This document shows, piece after piece, positions 21,933 through 33,256 of a stretch of 50,469 nt of DNA. The stretch is taken from the NCBI GenBank assembly GCA_025458865.1, contig JALORP010000019.1:1-50469 (forward strand), read 5' to 3'. Every line of letters begins with the position of its first letter. Within the stretch, counting starts at the first letter, position 1. The DNA is from Steroidobacteraceae bacterium (lineage in GTDB: Bacteria > Pseudomonadota > Gammaproteobacteria > Steroidobacterales > Steroidobacteraceae). Under the pieces are notes generated by a model, which saw only the letters and a program-made list of their open reading frames with translations, did not search any database and was not told the DNA's origin. The position numbers and the translations under genes were made by a program.

Positions 21933-22407
21933 AACCTTCGGCCAGGCCGGCTGGCGCTTCCGGCCCATGGGCGCGGCCGACGTCATGGACGTCCTGGAAC
22001 TCGAGCAGTCCTGCTACCGCTTCCCGTGGAGCGAGCAGGTGTTCCGTGACTGCCTGCGGGTCGGCTACGACTGCTGGGTCGTGGATTCGGGCGACATCGT
22101 GTCGGGCTACGGGATCATGTCCATGGGCGCCGGCGAGTGCCACGTCCTGAACCTGTGCATCGACCCGTCGCTGCGGCGCCGCGGCGCGGGCCGCGCGCTG
22201 CTCCTGAAGCTGCTGCGCCGGGCGCGCGATGCCGGCATGGAGCACGCCTTCCTCGAGGTCCGGCCGTCGAATCCCGCCGCGATCGCGCTCTACCGCGGCG
22301 TCGGCTTCGAGCCCATCGGCCTGCGCCGCGGCTACTACCAGGCGGAGGGCGGGCGCGAGGACGCGATGGTGCTGCGCCTCGAACTCGCGCAGCTGCCCGG
22401 GTTCTAG
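21916..22407 (+). CDS. rimI: Ribosomal protein bS18 alanine N-acetyltransferase-like GNAT
   Basis: A 163-residue GNAT acetyltransferase. RPMGAADVMDVLELEQSCY and RFPWSEQVFRDCLRVGYDCWV are RimI-like, the acetyl-CoA loop is RRRGAGRALL, and the C-terminal part is EVRPSNPAAIALYRGVGF followed by RRGYYQ. RimI acetylates the N-terminal Ala of ribosomal protein bS18 and may act on other proteins. No ATG or GTG precedes the conserved start, so TTG 21916 inside the glycosylase gene is the likely start; the next ATG (21967) would cut the first strand. In many relatives rimI follows this glycosylase or tsaB. Confidence 0.88.
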   Translation: MATAPETFGQAGWRFRPMGAADVMDVLELEQSCYRFPWSEQVFRDCLRVGYDCWVVDSGDIVSGYGIMSMGAGECHVLNLCIDPSLRRRGAGRALLLKLLRRARDAGMEHAFLEVRPSNPAAIALYRGVGFEPIGLRRGYYQAEGGREDAMVLRLELAQLPGF

Positions 22408-22413
22408 GAGTAA

Positions 22414-22437
22414 CCGGCGCGGCCGCGCCCGCGCCGG
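22414..22437 (+). terminator. Strong GC hairpin after rimI
   Basis: CCGGCGCGG (22414-22422) pairs with CCGCGCCGG (22429-22437) around a 6-nt loop, 7 bp after the rimI stop. There is no immediate T-tract (a TCTTTT lies about 20 bp further on), so intrinsic termination is uncertain. Confidence 0.4.
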
Positions 22438-22466
22438 CCTGGCGGAGCCTGCCCGGTCTTTTCGGG

Positions 22467-22472
22467 TAGAAT
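22467..22472 (+). promoter_or_regulatory. Probable -10 element for prfC
   Basis: TAGAAT in TTCGGGTAGAATCGCGCG, a common gammaproteobacterial promoter context. It lies 60 bp before the prfC start. The -35 is not clear. Confidence 0.45.
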
Positions 22473-22531
22473 CGCGCGCCTTGTAGCCGCTTCGCGCCCC
22501 CGCGGCGGCCCGTCCCCTGACGACAGAGCCC

Positions 22532-24112
<1,581 letters not shown>

Positions 24113-24113
24113 G

Positions 24114-25397
24114 GTGGCACGGAAGAAGGGACAGTCCCCGCTCTTCCGCCGCCCGGTCGTCTCCTGGGCCCTGTACGACTGGGCCAACTCCGCCTTCGCG
24201 ACGACCGTGATGGCCGGGTTCTTCCCGGTCTTCTTCAAGCAGTACTGGAACGTCGGTGTCGAGGCCTCGGTCAGCACCTTCCGCCTCGGCGTGGCGAACG
24301 GCGCCGCGAGCCTGATCATCGCCCTGACCGCGCCGCTGCTCGGCACCATCGCCGACCGCGGCGGCATCCGCGTCCGCCTGCTGCTGCTCGCGACCGTCCT
24401 CGGCGCGGCCGCGACGGGCGGGCTCTACCTCGCGGGGGAGGGGCAGTGGCAGCTCGCCGTGGCACTCTACCTCGTCGCGTCGCTCGGCTTCTGGAGCGGC
24501 ATCACCTTCAACGACGCGCTGATCCTCGACGTGGCCGAGTCGAAGGACGAACTCGACCTGATCTCTGCCTACGGCTACGCGCTGGGCTACGTCGGCGGCG
24601 GGCTGCTGTTCGCGGTCAACGTGGCGATGACGCTGAAGCCGGAGTTCTTCGGGCTCGCCTCGGCGGCGGAGGCGGTGCGCCTGTCCTTCGTGACCGTCGC
24701 CGCATGGTGGATCCTGTTCTCGCTGCCTGTGTTCCTGTTCGTGCGCGAAGGAAAGCCCGCCGCGCCGCTCGGCCTCCTCGCCGCGGCCCGCTCCTCGTTC
24801 GGTGAGCTGAAGGCCACCGTTACCCACGTGCGCCGCTACCGGCCGCTCCTGTGGTTCCTTCTCGCGTACTGGCTCTACATCGACGGCGTGAACACGGTCA
24901 TCAAGATGGCGGTCGACTACGGGCTGTCGCTCGGCTTCCCCGAGGAGAGCCTGATCGTCGCGCTGCTGCTCACGCAGTTCGTCGCCTTCCCGGCGGCACT
25001 CGCCTTCGGCTGGCTCGGCTCGCGGATCGGGGCCGTCAACGGCATCTTCATCGCCATCGCCGTCTACGTGGCCGCGACGATCGGCGCCTACGGCATGCAG
25101 AGCGCGACGCACTTCTACGCGCTCGCCGTCGCCATCGGCCTCGTGCAGGGAGGCATCCAGTCGCTGTCGCGCTCCTATTTCGGCGGCCTCGTGCCGGTCG
25201 AGAAGCGCGGCGAGTTCTTCGGCTTCTACAACATGGTCGGCAAGTTCTCGGCCGTCATCGGGCCCACGCTCGTGGGCGTGACCGCGCTCGTGACCGGCAG
25301 CACCCGCGCCGGGATACTCTCCGTGCTGCTGCTGTTCGGCGTCGGGGCGATCCTGCTGTGGCAGGCGCGGCGGGTCGCCGCGACGGCGCAGAACTGA
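24114..25397 (+). CDS. MFS transporter, UMF1/Atg22-like family
   Basis: A 427-residue membrane protein with about 12 helices. SWALYDWANSAFATTVMAGF near the N-terminus and SYFGGLVPVEKRGEFFGFYN late in the protein are signatures of the UMF1 (Atg22-related) branch, whose substrates in bacteria are mostly unknown. The start is GTG 24114, one base after prfC. The first residues, MARKKGQSPLF, are encoded over a short palindromic repeat (24128-24139), and the conserved protein begins only at about residue 13. Confidence 0.88.
   Translation: MARKKGQSPLFRRPVVSWALYDWANSAFATTVMAGFFPVFFKQYWNVGVEASVSTFRLGVANGAASLIIALTAPLLGTIADRGGIRVRLLLLATVLGAAATGGLYLAGEGQWQLAVALYLVASLGFWSGITFNDALILDVAESKDELDLISAYGYALGYVGGGLLFAVNVAMTLKPEFFGLASAAEAVRLSFVTVAAWWILFSLPVFLFVREGKPAAPLGLLAAARSSFGELKATVTHVRRYRPLLWFLLAYWLYIDGVNTVIKMAVDYGLSLGFPEESLIVALLLTQFVAFPAALAFGWLGSRIGAVNGIFIAIAVYVAATIGAYGMQSATHFYALAVAIGLVQGGIQSLSRSYFGGLVPVEKRGEFFGFYNMVGKFSAVIGPTLVGVTALVTGSTRAGILSVLLLFGVGAILLWQARRVAATAQN
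24128..24139. repeat. GGGACAGTCCCC repeat copy inside the MFS gene start
   Basis: This 12-mer is the reverse complement of the core at 4105-4117 (12 of 13 bases). Here it lies within codons 5-9 of the transporter gene and encodes the KGQSP part of its unconserved N-terminus. Confidence 0.45.
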
Positions 25398-25401
25398 CGC
25401 C

Positions 25402-26235
25402 TTACCGCCCCGGCCCGCGGCGCGGCACGGGCCAGCTCGCCGGGTCGAGCCGGTAGAAGCTCGCGAGCGCGGCGTAGATGTCCGGGTGCGCCGCGGCGAT
25501 CTCGCGCGGCGTCTCGATGAAGGCCTCGCTCGCCACCGCGAAGAATTCTGCCTCGTCCTCGGCGGCGTAGGGATCGAGGAACGGCTCCTCGCCACGCTCC
25601 ACCGCCTGGCACAGCGCCTCGTACTCGCGCGCGAGCAGCGCCGCGGGCCCGCTGTCCTCGCGTCCCGCCACGTCGAGCGACACGCCCGTCTCGTGGTCGA
25701 GGTAGTGCGCGAACTCGTGCACGACCACGTTGTAGGCCTCGTCCCCGCGACCCCCGGCGGTGACGTCCTCCCACGAGAGGATGATCCGGCTCACGTCCCA
25801 GGCCTGCCCCGCGAGCACGCTCTCCTCCTCGGTCACCACGCCGTCCTCGTCGTGCCAGGTCTGGGGAACCACGAACTGCGATGGATACACGAGTACCGAG
25901 CGCAGCTCGTCGTAGACGTGCTCGTCGCGGCCGAGCACCAGCAGGCAGGCCTGCGTGGCGATCGTGAGCTTCATCGCGGGCGTGACCTCGAGGCCGCCGC
26001 AGCCGATGAATTCCTTCTCGGCCAGGAACACCCGGATGAGGCCGTCGAGTCGCTCGCGCAGCCCGGGCGGCACGCAGCGGTACAGCGGCACGCGCCGCGA
26101 CAGGATGGCGCGCTCGGCATCGGAGAGGCCGACCGCGCGCAGCGCGGCGCGACGGCGCGCGGCGAGCAGCGGGCCGCCCACGATCCAGGCGATCACGGCG
26201 GCGGCGGCGAGGACGACGAGGAGCCCGGCGGTCAC
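25402..26235 (-). CDS. mtfA: MtfA-like zinc peptidase with N-terminal membrane helix
   Basis: A 277-residue protein. Residues 3-22 form one membrane helix; the rest is the MtfA (DUF980) domain. The metalloprotease motif HEFAH is at 173-177, in VVHEFAHYLDHETG; Glu237 in VASEAFIETP may be a third ligand. KEFIGCGGLEVTPAMKL is another MtfA signature. In E. coli, MtfA binds the repressor Mlc (DgsA) and has aminopeptidase activity; whether that holds here is unknown. The start is GTG 26235, overlapping the transglutaminase gene as GTGA. The 3' end faces the transporter with a 4-bp gap. Confidence 0.88.
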   Translation of the reverse strand: MTAGLLVVLAAAAVIAWIVGGPLLAARRRAALRAVGLSDAERAILSRRVPLYRCVPPGLRERLDGLIRVFLAEKEFIGCGGLEVTPAMKLTIATQACLLVLGRDEHVYDELRSVLVYPSQFVVPQTWHDEDGVVTEEESVLAGQAWDVSRIILSWEDVTAGGRGDEAYNVVVHEFAHYLDHETGVSLDVAGREDSGPAALLAREYEALCQAVERGEEPFLDPYAAEDEAEFFAVASEAFIETPREIAAAHPDIYAALASFYRLDPASWPVPRRGPGR

Positions 26236-28181
26236 GGCCGGAAGTGTCGCACCAGCGCTCGCAGCCGGTCGAGGTCGGCGCCACCTGCGTCCGGCGCGTA
26301 GCGTGCGCGCAGGTAGGCCTCGGTGATGGCGGTGGCCGGTCGCGCAAGGTCGGGCCGTGCCGCGAGCAGGCGCGCGAGGAAGTCGCGGGGCGCCTCGTGC
26401 GCGGCGCGCTCGACGCCGCGCTTGGCGAGGCGGCGGGTGAAGCGGCGATAGGCTGCCGCCGCGGGGTCGAGCCGCGGCCCGCGGTACTCCCAGGCGAGCC
26501 AGGCGGAGACGAGCAGCAGGCCCGCGCCGAGCCCGCCGGCGAGCAGCCACGCGAGCTGGCGCCAGTCGGGGGTCTCGAAGCCGAGTTCCTCGAGGATCCG
26601 CTCCTGGCGCGCCGCGTCGAACTTCACCACCCAGTCGTTCCAGCGCGCGTTGACGTTGTCCCAGATCATGCGCGCCTGCCACAGGACCTCTGATTCCCGC
26701 AGCAGGCGCCCCGGCACCGGCTCGCCGTCGGGCAGCGCGGCATCGAGCCCGCGCTCGACGCGCTCCGGCGCCACGGCCGCCGTCGGGTCCACGCGAACCC
26801 AGCCGCGCCCGGCGAGCCAGACCTCCGACCAGGCGTGCGCGTGCGACTGGCGCACGATCAGGTAGCCGCCGACCGGGTTCCAGTCGCCACCCTGGTAGCC
26901 GCCGACCACGCGCGCCGGGACGCCGGCCGCGCGCATCAGCGCGGTGAAGGAGGATGCGTAGTGGCCGCAGAAGCCGCGGCGGGTGTTGAACAGGAAATCA
27001 TCCACCGAGTTACGGTCGAGCCTCGGCGGCGTGAGCGTGTAGTGGAAGTCCTGCTCGCGGAACATCGCGAGCACGTCGGCGATGAAGGCGGCGTCGTCGT
27101 CGGCGGCCGCGCGCATGCGCCGTGCCAGCTCGACGCTCCGCAGGTTGCGCCCCTCGGGCAGCTGGAGATGGCGGTTGCGCAGCGCGGCCGACAGCTCTGC
27201 CCCGGCGCGATAGCGAGGATAGGAGCGCGCCTCGTACTGGATCACGGCGCTGATGGGCTGGCGCGTCCAGAGCTGGTAGTCCCAGCTCTGCGCGGCCATG
27301 TCGGCCGGCCAGCGGTCCACCATGTCGAGCGCGAAGAGCATGCGCTGCTGGGTCGGTTCGAGCGTGACCGTGTACTCGACGGGCTCGCCGATGAACTCCA
27401 CCGCCGGGCGGAAGTAGGCCTGGGCGCGCGGGCGTGTCCAGGTGTAGCCGTCGAACTCGGTCAGCACCGGGCCGCGCCAGTAGCGCTGCAGCGGCGGCGG
27501 GACCTCGCCGGCGAAGCGCACGCGGAAGGCCACCGTGTCGTTGAGCGTGAGCTCGGACAGGTCACCCGGCGACAGCTCCTCGGTCAGGCCGGTGCTGGCG
27601 CGCTCGGAGGAGGGCGCGCCCCAGAAGTGGCCAGCCACGCGAGGGAAGAACAGGAAGAGCACGAGCGCGAGCGGCAGCGCCTTGACGAGCATCGCGCCGG
27701 TGGTGCGGAAGGGGCGCGGCGCCGGGCCGGACTCGCCGCTGCGCGCCACGTTGAGCAGCGCCGCCGCGAGCAGCCACATCGCCGGAACGACCCAGGCCGC
27801 GGCCCAGAGGTCCTGCTGGTACAGGAACGTCGCCAGGCACAGGAACCAGCCGATGAACACGAGCACGATGTGGTCGCGCGGCGTGCGGGTCTCGAGCAGC
27901 TTGAGCGTCCCCATCAGCACGAGCAGCGCCGTGCCGGCGTCGAGGCCGGTGACGCCGCGGTAGCTGACGAGCACGCCCGCGCCGGCCGCGACCGCGGCGG
28001 CGGTGCGCAGCCACCGGCCGGGCAGGCCGAAGCCGCGCCACTCGGCGAGGAGCCGCCACGCGGTGACCGCCAGCGCGATGGCGACGACCCAGCCGCGCAG
28101 GTGGGCCAGGTGCGGCGCGACCGCGGCCGCGAGGCCCGCGACCGTCCAGCCGAGGCGGCGCATGCCCTCTGGCCTAGGCAT
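26232..28181 (-). CDS. TgpA-like transglutaminase-fold membrane protein
   Basis: A 649-residue inner-membrane protein. About five or six helices fill residues 10-185, a periplasmic transglutaminase-like domain follows, then a single helix near 551-573 and a cytosolic DUF4129-like tail. The triad Cys405 (RRGFCGHYASSF), His449 (SHAHAWSEVW) and Asp465 (GWVRVDPTAA) is intact and nearly matches the positions in Pseudomonas TgpA. TgpA is essential in P. aeruginosa; its substrate is unsettled. The gene overlaps the DUF58 gene by eight bases and follows MoxR, the usual MoxR-DUF58-TgpA order. Confidence 0.93.
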   Translation of the reverse strand: MPRPEGMRRLGWTVAGLAAAVAPHLAHLRGWVVAIALAVTAWRLLAEWRGFGLPGRWLRTAAAVAAGAGVLVSYRGVTGLDAGTALLVLMGTLKLLETRTPRDHIVLVFIGWFLCLATFLYQQDLWAAAWVVPAMWLLAAALLNVARSGESGPAPRPFRTTGAMLVKALPLALVLFLFFPRVAGHFWGAPSSERASTGLTEELSPGDLSELTLNDTVAFRVRFAGEVPPPLQRYWRGPVLTEFDGYTWTRPRAQAYFRPAVEFIGEPVEYTVTLEPTQQRMLFALDMVDRWPADMAAQSWDYQLWTRQPISAVIQYEARSYPRYRAGAELSAALRNRHLQLPEGRNLRSVELARRMRAAADDDAAFIADVLAMFREQDFHYTLTPPRLDRNSVDDFLFNTRRGFCGHYASSFTALMRAAGVPARVVGGYQGGDWNPVGGYLIVRQSHAHAWSEVWLAGRGWVRVDPTAAVAPERVERGLDAALPDGEPVPGRLLRESEVLWQARMIWDNVNARWNDWVVKFDAARQERILEELGFETPDWRQLAWLLAGGLGAGLLLVSAWLAWEYRGPRLDPAAAAYRRFTRRLAKRGVERAAHEAPRDFLARLLAARPDLARPATAITEAYLRARYAPDAGGADLDRLRALVRHFRP

Positions 28182-29145
28182 CGTCGCGCTCCGGCGCCTG
28201 GAATTCCGCCAGCGCCTCGAGGCAGCGGCGTCGCTGCCGCTCGCCGGGCTCCGGCGGGATGACGATTCCCGGCAGCCTCAGGCCGAAGGCCTCGCCCGCC
28301 GCGTGCGCGTCCACGATCCAGCGGGCCATCACCGACAGCCGCGCCTCGAGGTCGGCGCCGGGCGCATTCGCGAGGTCGAAGACCGGCGCCGGCGTCACCG
28401 TGCCGGCGAACTGCTTCACAAGCAGCTCGCCGCCGCGCGCGTGCGCCTTCCAGGCGATGCGCCGCGGCGGGTCGCCCGGGTGGTAGTCCTTGAGTCCCGC
28501 GAAGTCTTCCTCGCCGGCGCCGGCCTCGCCGTCGGCGCTGCCGGCGTCGGAGGGTGGCGGGGGCGGCGCGGCCGCTGCGGGCGCGGGGTAGACGAGGCAG
28601 TCGGCCTCGGGGTGCAGCACGGCCCAGGCGCGGAACAGGCTGAACGGGTAGCGCGTCTCGAGTTCGTAGCGCACGAGGCGCACGCGGCCGCGGCGGCGGG
28701 TCGGGACGCACAGCGTCAGCCCCGCATCGGCCTCGGCGTCCACGCTGACGGGCCGGCTGCGCCGGCCCGCCGCCGTGGCCTCGAGGTCGAGTCGAGGCTG
28801 AACGCTCGGGTTGTCGAGGCTCACCAGGAAACGCGCCTCCTGCCCGGCGAAGGGCGGCTCGGTGCCCGCGCCGCGCAAGGTCACGCCGGCGAGGTTGCGA
28901 TGGCAGGCGTGCATCGCCACGAGGCCGAGCGAGGCGAGCAGGAACGTGAGCCCGAGGCCGAGGTTGTTCGCGTAGTTGAGCGAGCCGAGGAACATGCCGA
29001 AGAGCATCACGCCGAAGGCGAGGCCGAGGCGCGTCGGCAGGATGTAGATGCGGCCCCCGTGCAGCGTGACGGGACCGGCGTCCGGCCCCTGGCGACGCCG
29101 GATCCAGCGGTGCGTGGCCTGCCGCAGGCCTGCGAAGCGGGCCAT
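28174..29145 (-). CDS. DUF58 domain protein (MoxR-associated)
   Basis: A 323-residue protein with two hydrophobic helices near residues 38-78 (LGLAFGVMLFGMFLGSLNYA and GLGLTFLLASLGLVAMHA), then a beta-rich part. The DUF58 core is DFAGLKDYHPGDPPRRIAWK, followed by LLVKQF. An Ala/Pro/Gly-rich insert (about 207-233) precedes it. DUF58 proteins sit with MoxR ATPases and transglutaminases and may act in envelope protein maturation; the mechanism is not established. The gene lies 7 bp after the MoxR gene. Confidence 0.92.
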   Translation of the reverse strand: MARFAGLRQATHRWIRRRQGPDAGPVTLHGGRIYILPTRLGLAFGVMLFGMFLGSLNYANNLGLGLTFLLASLGLVAMHACHRNLAGVTLRGAGTEPPFAGQEARFLVSLDNPSVQPRLDLEATAAGRRSRPVSVDAEADAGLTLCVPTRRRGRVRLVRYELETRYPFSLFRAWAVLHPEADCLVYPAPAAAAPPPPPSDAGSADGEAGAGEEDFAGLKDYHPGDPPRRIAWKAHARGGELLVKQFAGTVTPAPVFDLANAPGADLEARLSVMARWIVDAHAAGEAFGLRLPGIVIPPEPGERQRRRCLEALAEFQAPERDDA

Positions 29146-29152
29146 GGCGGCC

Positions 29153-30100
29153 CTACGGGATCGGTACCGCCTCGAGCAGCGCGCGGGCGAGCTCGGCGGG
29201 GCCGCGCCGGTCGGCGGCCTCGCGCGGGCGCAGCCGGTGGCCGACGACGGCGGGCAGCACGGCCTGCAGGTCCTCGGGAAGGACGCCCGCGTGGCCGTGC
29301 AGGAAGGCCCAGGCCTGCGCGGCCCGGAGCAGCGAGATCACCGCGCGCGTGGACAGGCCCGAGGCGAACAGCGTGCCGTCGCGCGAGGCGCGCGCGAGCG
29401 CCTGCACGTAGTCGAGCAGCGCGTCGCTCGCGTGCACCGAAGGCACCTGCCGCTGCAGCTCGAGGATCGCCTCGGGGTCGAGCGCGGCCGGAACCTCCGC
29501 CAGCAGGTCGCGACGGTCGCGGCCGCGCAGCAGCGCGCGCTCCTGCGAGGCGGCGGGGTAGCCGAGCTCGATGCGCATCAGGAAGCGGTCGAGCTGCGAC
29601 TCGGGCAGCGGGAAGGTGCCGACCTGGTAGGCCGGGTTCTGGGTCGCCACCACGAAGAAGGGCTCGGGCAGCGGGTGCGAGGCGCCGTCCATGGTCACCT
29701 GGCGCTCCTCCATCGCCTCGAGCAGCGCGCTCTGCGCCTTGGGCGTGGCGCGGTTGACCTCGTCGGCCAGCACCAGCTGGGAGAACACCGGGCCGGTGTG
29801 GAACTGGAACCGGCCGGAATCGCGGTCGTACACGGACACGCCGATCACGTCCGCCGGCAGCAGGTCGCTGGTGAACTGGATGCGCTGATAGCCGAGGCCC
29901 AGCACCTTCGCGAGGGCGTGAGCGAGCGTGGTCTTGCCGACGCCCGGGATGTCCTCGATCAGCAGGTGGCCGCGCGCCAGCAGGCAGGCGATCGCGAGGC
30001 GGATCTCGCGGTCCTTGCCGAGGACCACGCCGTTCAGCCGCTCCAAGGCGGCTTCGAGGCGATGTCGCTGCTGGCCGGTGGGTTCGCGCAGGGCGTTCAT
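29153..30100 (-). CDS. MoxR-family AAA+ ATPase
   Basis: A 315-residue chaperone-like ATPase. Walker A is [16 protein letters not shown], Walker [25 protein letters not shown], sensor 1 [25 protein letters not shown], and the C-terminal AAA lid includes [20 protein letters not shown]. These are the standard MoxR motifs. It probably works with the DUF58 and TgpA-like proteins encoded directly downstream. Its start overlaps the valS stop as ATGA, so the module is probably read from the valS transcript. Confidence 0.95.
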   Translation of the reverse strand: MNALREPTGQQRHRLEAALERLNGVVLGKDREIRLAIACLLARGHLLIEDIPGVGKTTLAHALAKVLGLGYQRIQFTSDLLPADVIGVSVYDRDSGRFQFHTGPVFSQLVLADEVNRATPKAQSALLEAMEERQVTMDGASHPLPEPFFVVATQNPAYQVGTFPLPESQLDRFLMRIELGYPAASQERALLRGRDRRDLLAEVPAALDPEAILELQRQVPSVHASDALLDYVQALARASRDGTLFASGLSTRAVISLLRAAQAWAFLHGHAGVLPEDLQAVLPAVVGHRLRPREAADRRGPAELARALLEAVPIP

Positions 30101-32853
30101 CCCAGGGAGGCTAGCCGGTCGAGCTGCGCGGCGAGTTGCTCCAGTTCACGCTTGAACTGGGCGACCCGGCCCTGCTCCTGCTCGACCACCGCCGGGGGGG
30201 CGTTCTGGACGAAGCTGGCGTTGCCGAGCTTGGCCTCGGCCTTCGCCAGCTCCTGTTCCAGCTTCGCGCGGCGCTTGCCGAGGCGGGCGGTCTCGGCGGC
30301 GACGTCGATCAGCCCCGCCATCGGCACGAGGATCTTCATGCCGCCGAGCAGGGCTGCGGCCGCGGGCGGCGGCGACTCTCCGGCGGCGAGCGCGCGCGGC
30401 CGGGCCACGTTCGCCAGCCGCTCGAGGTAGCCGGCATTGCGCGCTGCGCGCTCGAGGTCCGCCGGTCCGGCATCCTGCAGCAGCACCTCGAAGCGCACCG
30501 AGGGCGCGATGTCCATCTCGCCGCGGATCTGGCGGACGCCGAGGATGAAGTCCATCACCCAGCGCATCTCGTCCAGTACGGCCGCATCGGCCTCGCCCGC
30601 CGGGGCGGGGAAGGGCGCGCGCATGATGGTCTGGCCGGCGACCCCGGCGCGCGGCGCCACGCGGCCCCAGATCTCCTCCGTGACGAAGGGCATCAAGGGA
30701 TGCAGCAGGCGCAGCAGCGACTCGAGCGTGCAAAGCAGCGTGCGGCGCGTGCCGCGCCGCGCGGCCTCGCTGGCGTCCGGCGACTGCAGCGCGACCTTGG
30801 AGAGCTCGAGGTACCAGTCGCAGAACTCGTACCAGGCGAACTCGTAGGCGGCCTGTGCGGCGAGGTCGAGCCGGTAGGCGGCGAAGCCCTCGCGCACGGC
30901 GCGCGTGGCGGCGTCGAGGCGGGCCTGGATCCAGCGGTCGGCGAGCGAGAGTTCCACCGGACCGTCGCCCGGGTCCTGCTCCGTCGCCATCATCACGTAG
31001 CGCGACGCGTTCCACAGCTTGTTGCAGAAGTTGCGGTAGCCCTCGACGCGGCCGAGGTCGAAGCGCAGGTCGCGCGACTGGGTGGCCATCGCGGCGAAGG
31101 TGAAGCGAAGCGCGTCCGTCCCGTAGGCGGCGATGCCGCCGGGGAACTGCTTGCGCGTGGCCTTCTCGATGCCCGCGGCGAGGTGCGGCTGCATCAGGCC
31201 CGTGGTTCGCTTCGCCACGAGCTGCTCGAGGCCGATGCCGTCCACGATGTCGAGCGGGTCGATGACGTTGCCCTTGGACTTCGACATCTTCTGGCCGTCG
31301 TGGTCGCGGATGAGGCCATGGACGTAGACCTCGCGGAATGGCACGTCGTCCATGAACTTCAGGCCCATCATGATCATCCGGGCCACCCAGAAGAAGATGA
31401 TGTCGAAGCCCGTCACCAGTACCGAGGTCGGGTAGAAGCGCGCGAGTTCAGGCGTCTTCCCGGGCCAGCCGAGCGTCGAGAACGGCCACAGCGCCGAGGA
31501 GAACCAGGTGTCGAGCACGTCCTCGTCCTGCGACAGCGGCAAGCCGGGCCCGAGACCGTGGCGGGCGCGCACCTCGGCCTCGCTGCGGCCGACGTAGACC
31601 TCGCCGCCCGGGCCGTACCACGCCGGGATGCGGTGGCCCCACCACAGCTGGCGCGAGATGCACCAGTCCTTGATGTTGCGCATCCACTCGAAGTAGGTGC
31701 GGTCCCAGTTCGCGGGCACGAAGCGGATGCGGCCGTCCTCGACGGCGGCGATCGCGGGCGCGGCGAGCGGCGTGATGCGCACGTACCACTGGTCGGTGAG
31801 CCAGGGCTCGACGACGCTGTGGCTGCGGTCGCCGCGCGGAACCATCAGCTTGTGCGGTTCCGCCTTCTCGAGCAGGCCGAGGGCCTCGAAGTCGGCGACC
31901 ACGCGCTTCCTCGCCTCGAACCGGTCGAGGCCGCGGTAGGCCTCGGGAACCGCTTCGTTGAGGCGGGCGTCGGCGTCAAGGATGTTGATGACCGGGAGCC
32001 GGTGCCGCTCGCCGATCTCCCAGTCGTTGAAGTCGTGCGCGGGCGTGACCTTGACGCAGCCCGAGCCGAAGGCCGGGTCCACGTACTCGTCGGCGACGAT
32101 CGGGATCTCGCGGCCGGCGAGCGGCAGGCGGATGGTCCTGCCGACGAGGTGGCGGTAACGCTCGTCCTCCGGGTGCACCGCGACCGCCGTGTCGCCGAGC
32201 ATGGTCTCGGGACGGGTGGTGGCCACGACGAGGTGGCCGCTTCCGTCGGCGAGCGGATACCGGAAGTGCCACAGCCGGCCTTCCTCTTCCTCGGAGAGCA
32301 CCTCGAGGTCGGAGAGCGCGGTCTTGAGCACGGGGTCCCAGTTGACCAGGCGCTTGCCGCGGTAGATCAGGCCCTGGTCGAAGAGCCGCACGAAGGCGTC
32401 GGTCACGGCGCTCGAAAGGCCCTCGTCCATGGTGAAGCGGTCGCGACTCCAGTCCACCGAGGCGCCGAGGCGCTTGAGCTGGCGCGCAATGGTTCCGCCG
32501 GATTGCTCCTTCCACTGCCACACGCGCTCGACGAAGCGCTCGCGGCCGAGGTCATGGCGGGTCAGGCCCTCGCCGTTGAGCTGCCGCTCCACCACCATCT
32601 GCGTGGCGATGCCCGCGTGGTCGGTGCCCGGCTGCCACAGCGCGGCGTCGCCGAGCATGCGGTGGTAGCGCGTCAGCGCGTCCATCACCGTGTCCTGGAA
32701 CGCGTGGCCCATGTGGAGCGTGCCGGTCACGTTCGGCGGCGGGATGACGATGCAGTAGGCGGGTCCGTCGCCGGCGGGGGCGAAGCAGCCGAGCGCCTCC
32801 CAGCGCGCATAGGTGCGCTGCTCGATGGCCTGCGGGTCGTAGGTCTTGTCCAT
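30097..32853 (-). CDS. valS: Valine-tRNA ligase
   Basis: A 918-residue class I synthetase. HIGH-type motif [20 protein letters not shown] motif [15 protein letters not shown], a CP1 editing domain with [19 protein letters not shown] (removes Thr), and a C-terminal coiled-coil arm rich in Lys, Glu and Leu (about 855-915). The length and order match the family. It is preceded by a small unknown gene and holC, and followed in overlap by the MoxR gene. Confidence 0.98.
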   Translation of the reverse strand: MDKTYDPQAIEQRTYARWEALGCFAPAGDGPAYCIVIPPPNVTGTLHMGHAFQDTVMDALTRYHRMLGDAALWQPGTDHAGIATQMVVERQLNGEGLTRHDLGRERFVERVWQWKEQSGGTIARQLKRLGASVDWSRDRFTMDEGLSSAVTDAFVRLFDQGLIYRGKRLVNWDPVLKTALSDLEVLSEEEEGRLWHFRYPLADGSGHLVVATTRPETMLGDTAVAVHPEDERYRHLVGRTIRLPLAGREIPIVADEYVDPAFGSGCVKVTPAHDFNDWEIGERHRLPVINILDADARLNEAVPEAYRGLDRFEARKRVVADFEALGLLEKAEPHKLMVPRGDRSHSVVEPWLTDQWYVRITPLAAPAIAAVEDGRIRFVPANWDRTYFEWMRNIKDWCISRQLWWGHRIPAWYGPGGEVYVGRSEAEVRARHGLGPGLPLSQDEDVLDTWFSSALWPFSTLGWPGKTPELARFYPTSVLVTGFDIIFFWVARMIMMGLKFMDDVPFREVYVHGLIRDHDGQKMSKSKGNVIDPLDIVDGIGLEQLVAKRTTGLMQPHLAAGIEKATRKQFPGGIAAYGTDALRFTFAAMATQSRDLRFDLGRVEGYRNFCNKLWNASRYVMMATEQDPGDGPVELSLADRWIQARLDAATRAVREGFAAYRLDLAAQAAYEFAWYEFCDWYLELSKVALQSPDASEAARRGTRRTLLCTLESLLRLLHPLMPFVTEEIWGRVAPRAGVAGQTIMRAPFPAPAGEADAAVLDEMRWVMDFILGVRQIRGEMDIAPSVRFEVLLQDAGPADLERAARNAGYLERLANVARPRALAAGESPPPAAAALLGGMKILVPMAGLIDVAAETARLGKRRAKLEQELAKAEAKLGNASFVQNAPPAVVEQEQGRVAQFKRELEQLAAQLDRLASLG

Positions 32854-32879
32854 GCGGGGCGGGTCGGGGGAAAACCCGC

Positions 32880-32885
32880 AGTATA
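32880..32885 (-). promoter_or_regulatory. Probable -10 element for valS
   Basis: On the minus strand TATACT in CGTGTATACTGCGGG, 27 bp before the valS start. The -35 region is GC-rich and unclear. Confidence 0.45.
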
Positions 32886-32898
32886 CACGGGGACTTGC

Positions 32899-32926
32899 GG
32901 CCTCCCCGGGCGCGCGGCGGGAGGCC
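32899..32926 (-). terminator. Hairpin between the pepA-holC operon and valS
   Basis: GGCCTCCC (32899-32906) and GGGAGGCC (32919-32926) form an 8-bp perfect stem with a 12-nt loop, 10 bp past the stop at 32936. No T-tract follows, so it may attenuate or protect the RNA end rather than act as a classical terminator. Confidence 0.4.
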
Positions 32927-32935
32927 CCGGAGGGC

Positions 32936-33256
32936 TCAGCGCTCGCGCGGCTCGAGGTGCTCCCGGAGCGCCGAGGCCACGATGTCGGGCAGCGCCGCGC
33001 GCAGCCGGTCCAGGACGCGCTCGAACATCACGCCCTCGATCTCGCGGGCGGCGTTGTGCAGGAGTTCGTCGGTGAGGTTCAGCGCCCGGCCCACGAGGTC
33101 GGCCTGCAGGGCCGCGAGTTCCTCGGGCGAGTGGATCACGATCCCGCTCGAGCCCGACGCGGCGGTCTCGTCCCGCGGCTCCGCCGGCGGCTCCAGCGTG
33201 TGCAGCTCGACGACGTCGGTCAGGATGGGCAGGTCCGCCGGGTCGGTGGCGTTCAC
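32936..33256 (-). CDS. Small acidic protein between holC and valS
   Basis: A 106-residue protein not firmly recognised. The N-terminal [17 protein letters not shown] resembles the start of DUF2486-type proteins found beside holC in betaproteobacteria. The middle is a flexible acidic stretch; the last 60 residues are an amphipathic helical region ([20 protein letters not shown], then [20 protein letters not shown]). The start is GTG 33256, overlapping the holC stop as GTGA, which argues that it is real and coupled. No membrane segment. Its conserved position suggests a link to holC, but there is no direct evidence. Confidence 0.75.
   Translation of the reverse strand: MNATDPADLPILTDVVELHTLEPPAEPRDETAASGSSGIVIHSPEELAALQADLVGRALNLTDELLHNAAREIEGVMFERVLDRLRAALPDIVASALREHLEPRER

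Noticed and set aside
22408-22531. Search for a riboswitch or small RNA before prfC
   Set aside because: Only a GC hairpin and a -10 element are visible; no conserved riboswitch core was recognised.
30136-33075. A 979-codon plus-strand open frame
   Set aside because: Antisense to valS, which is complete and conserved.
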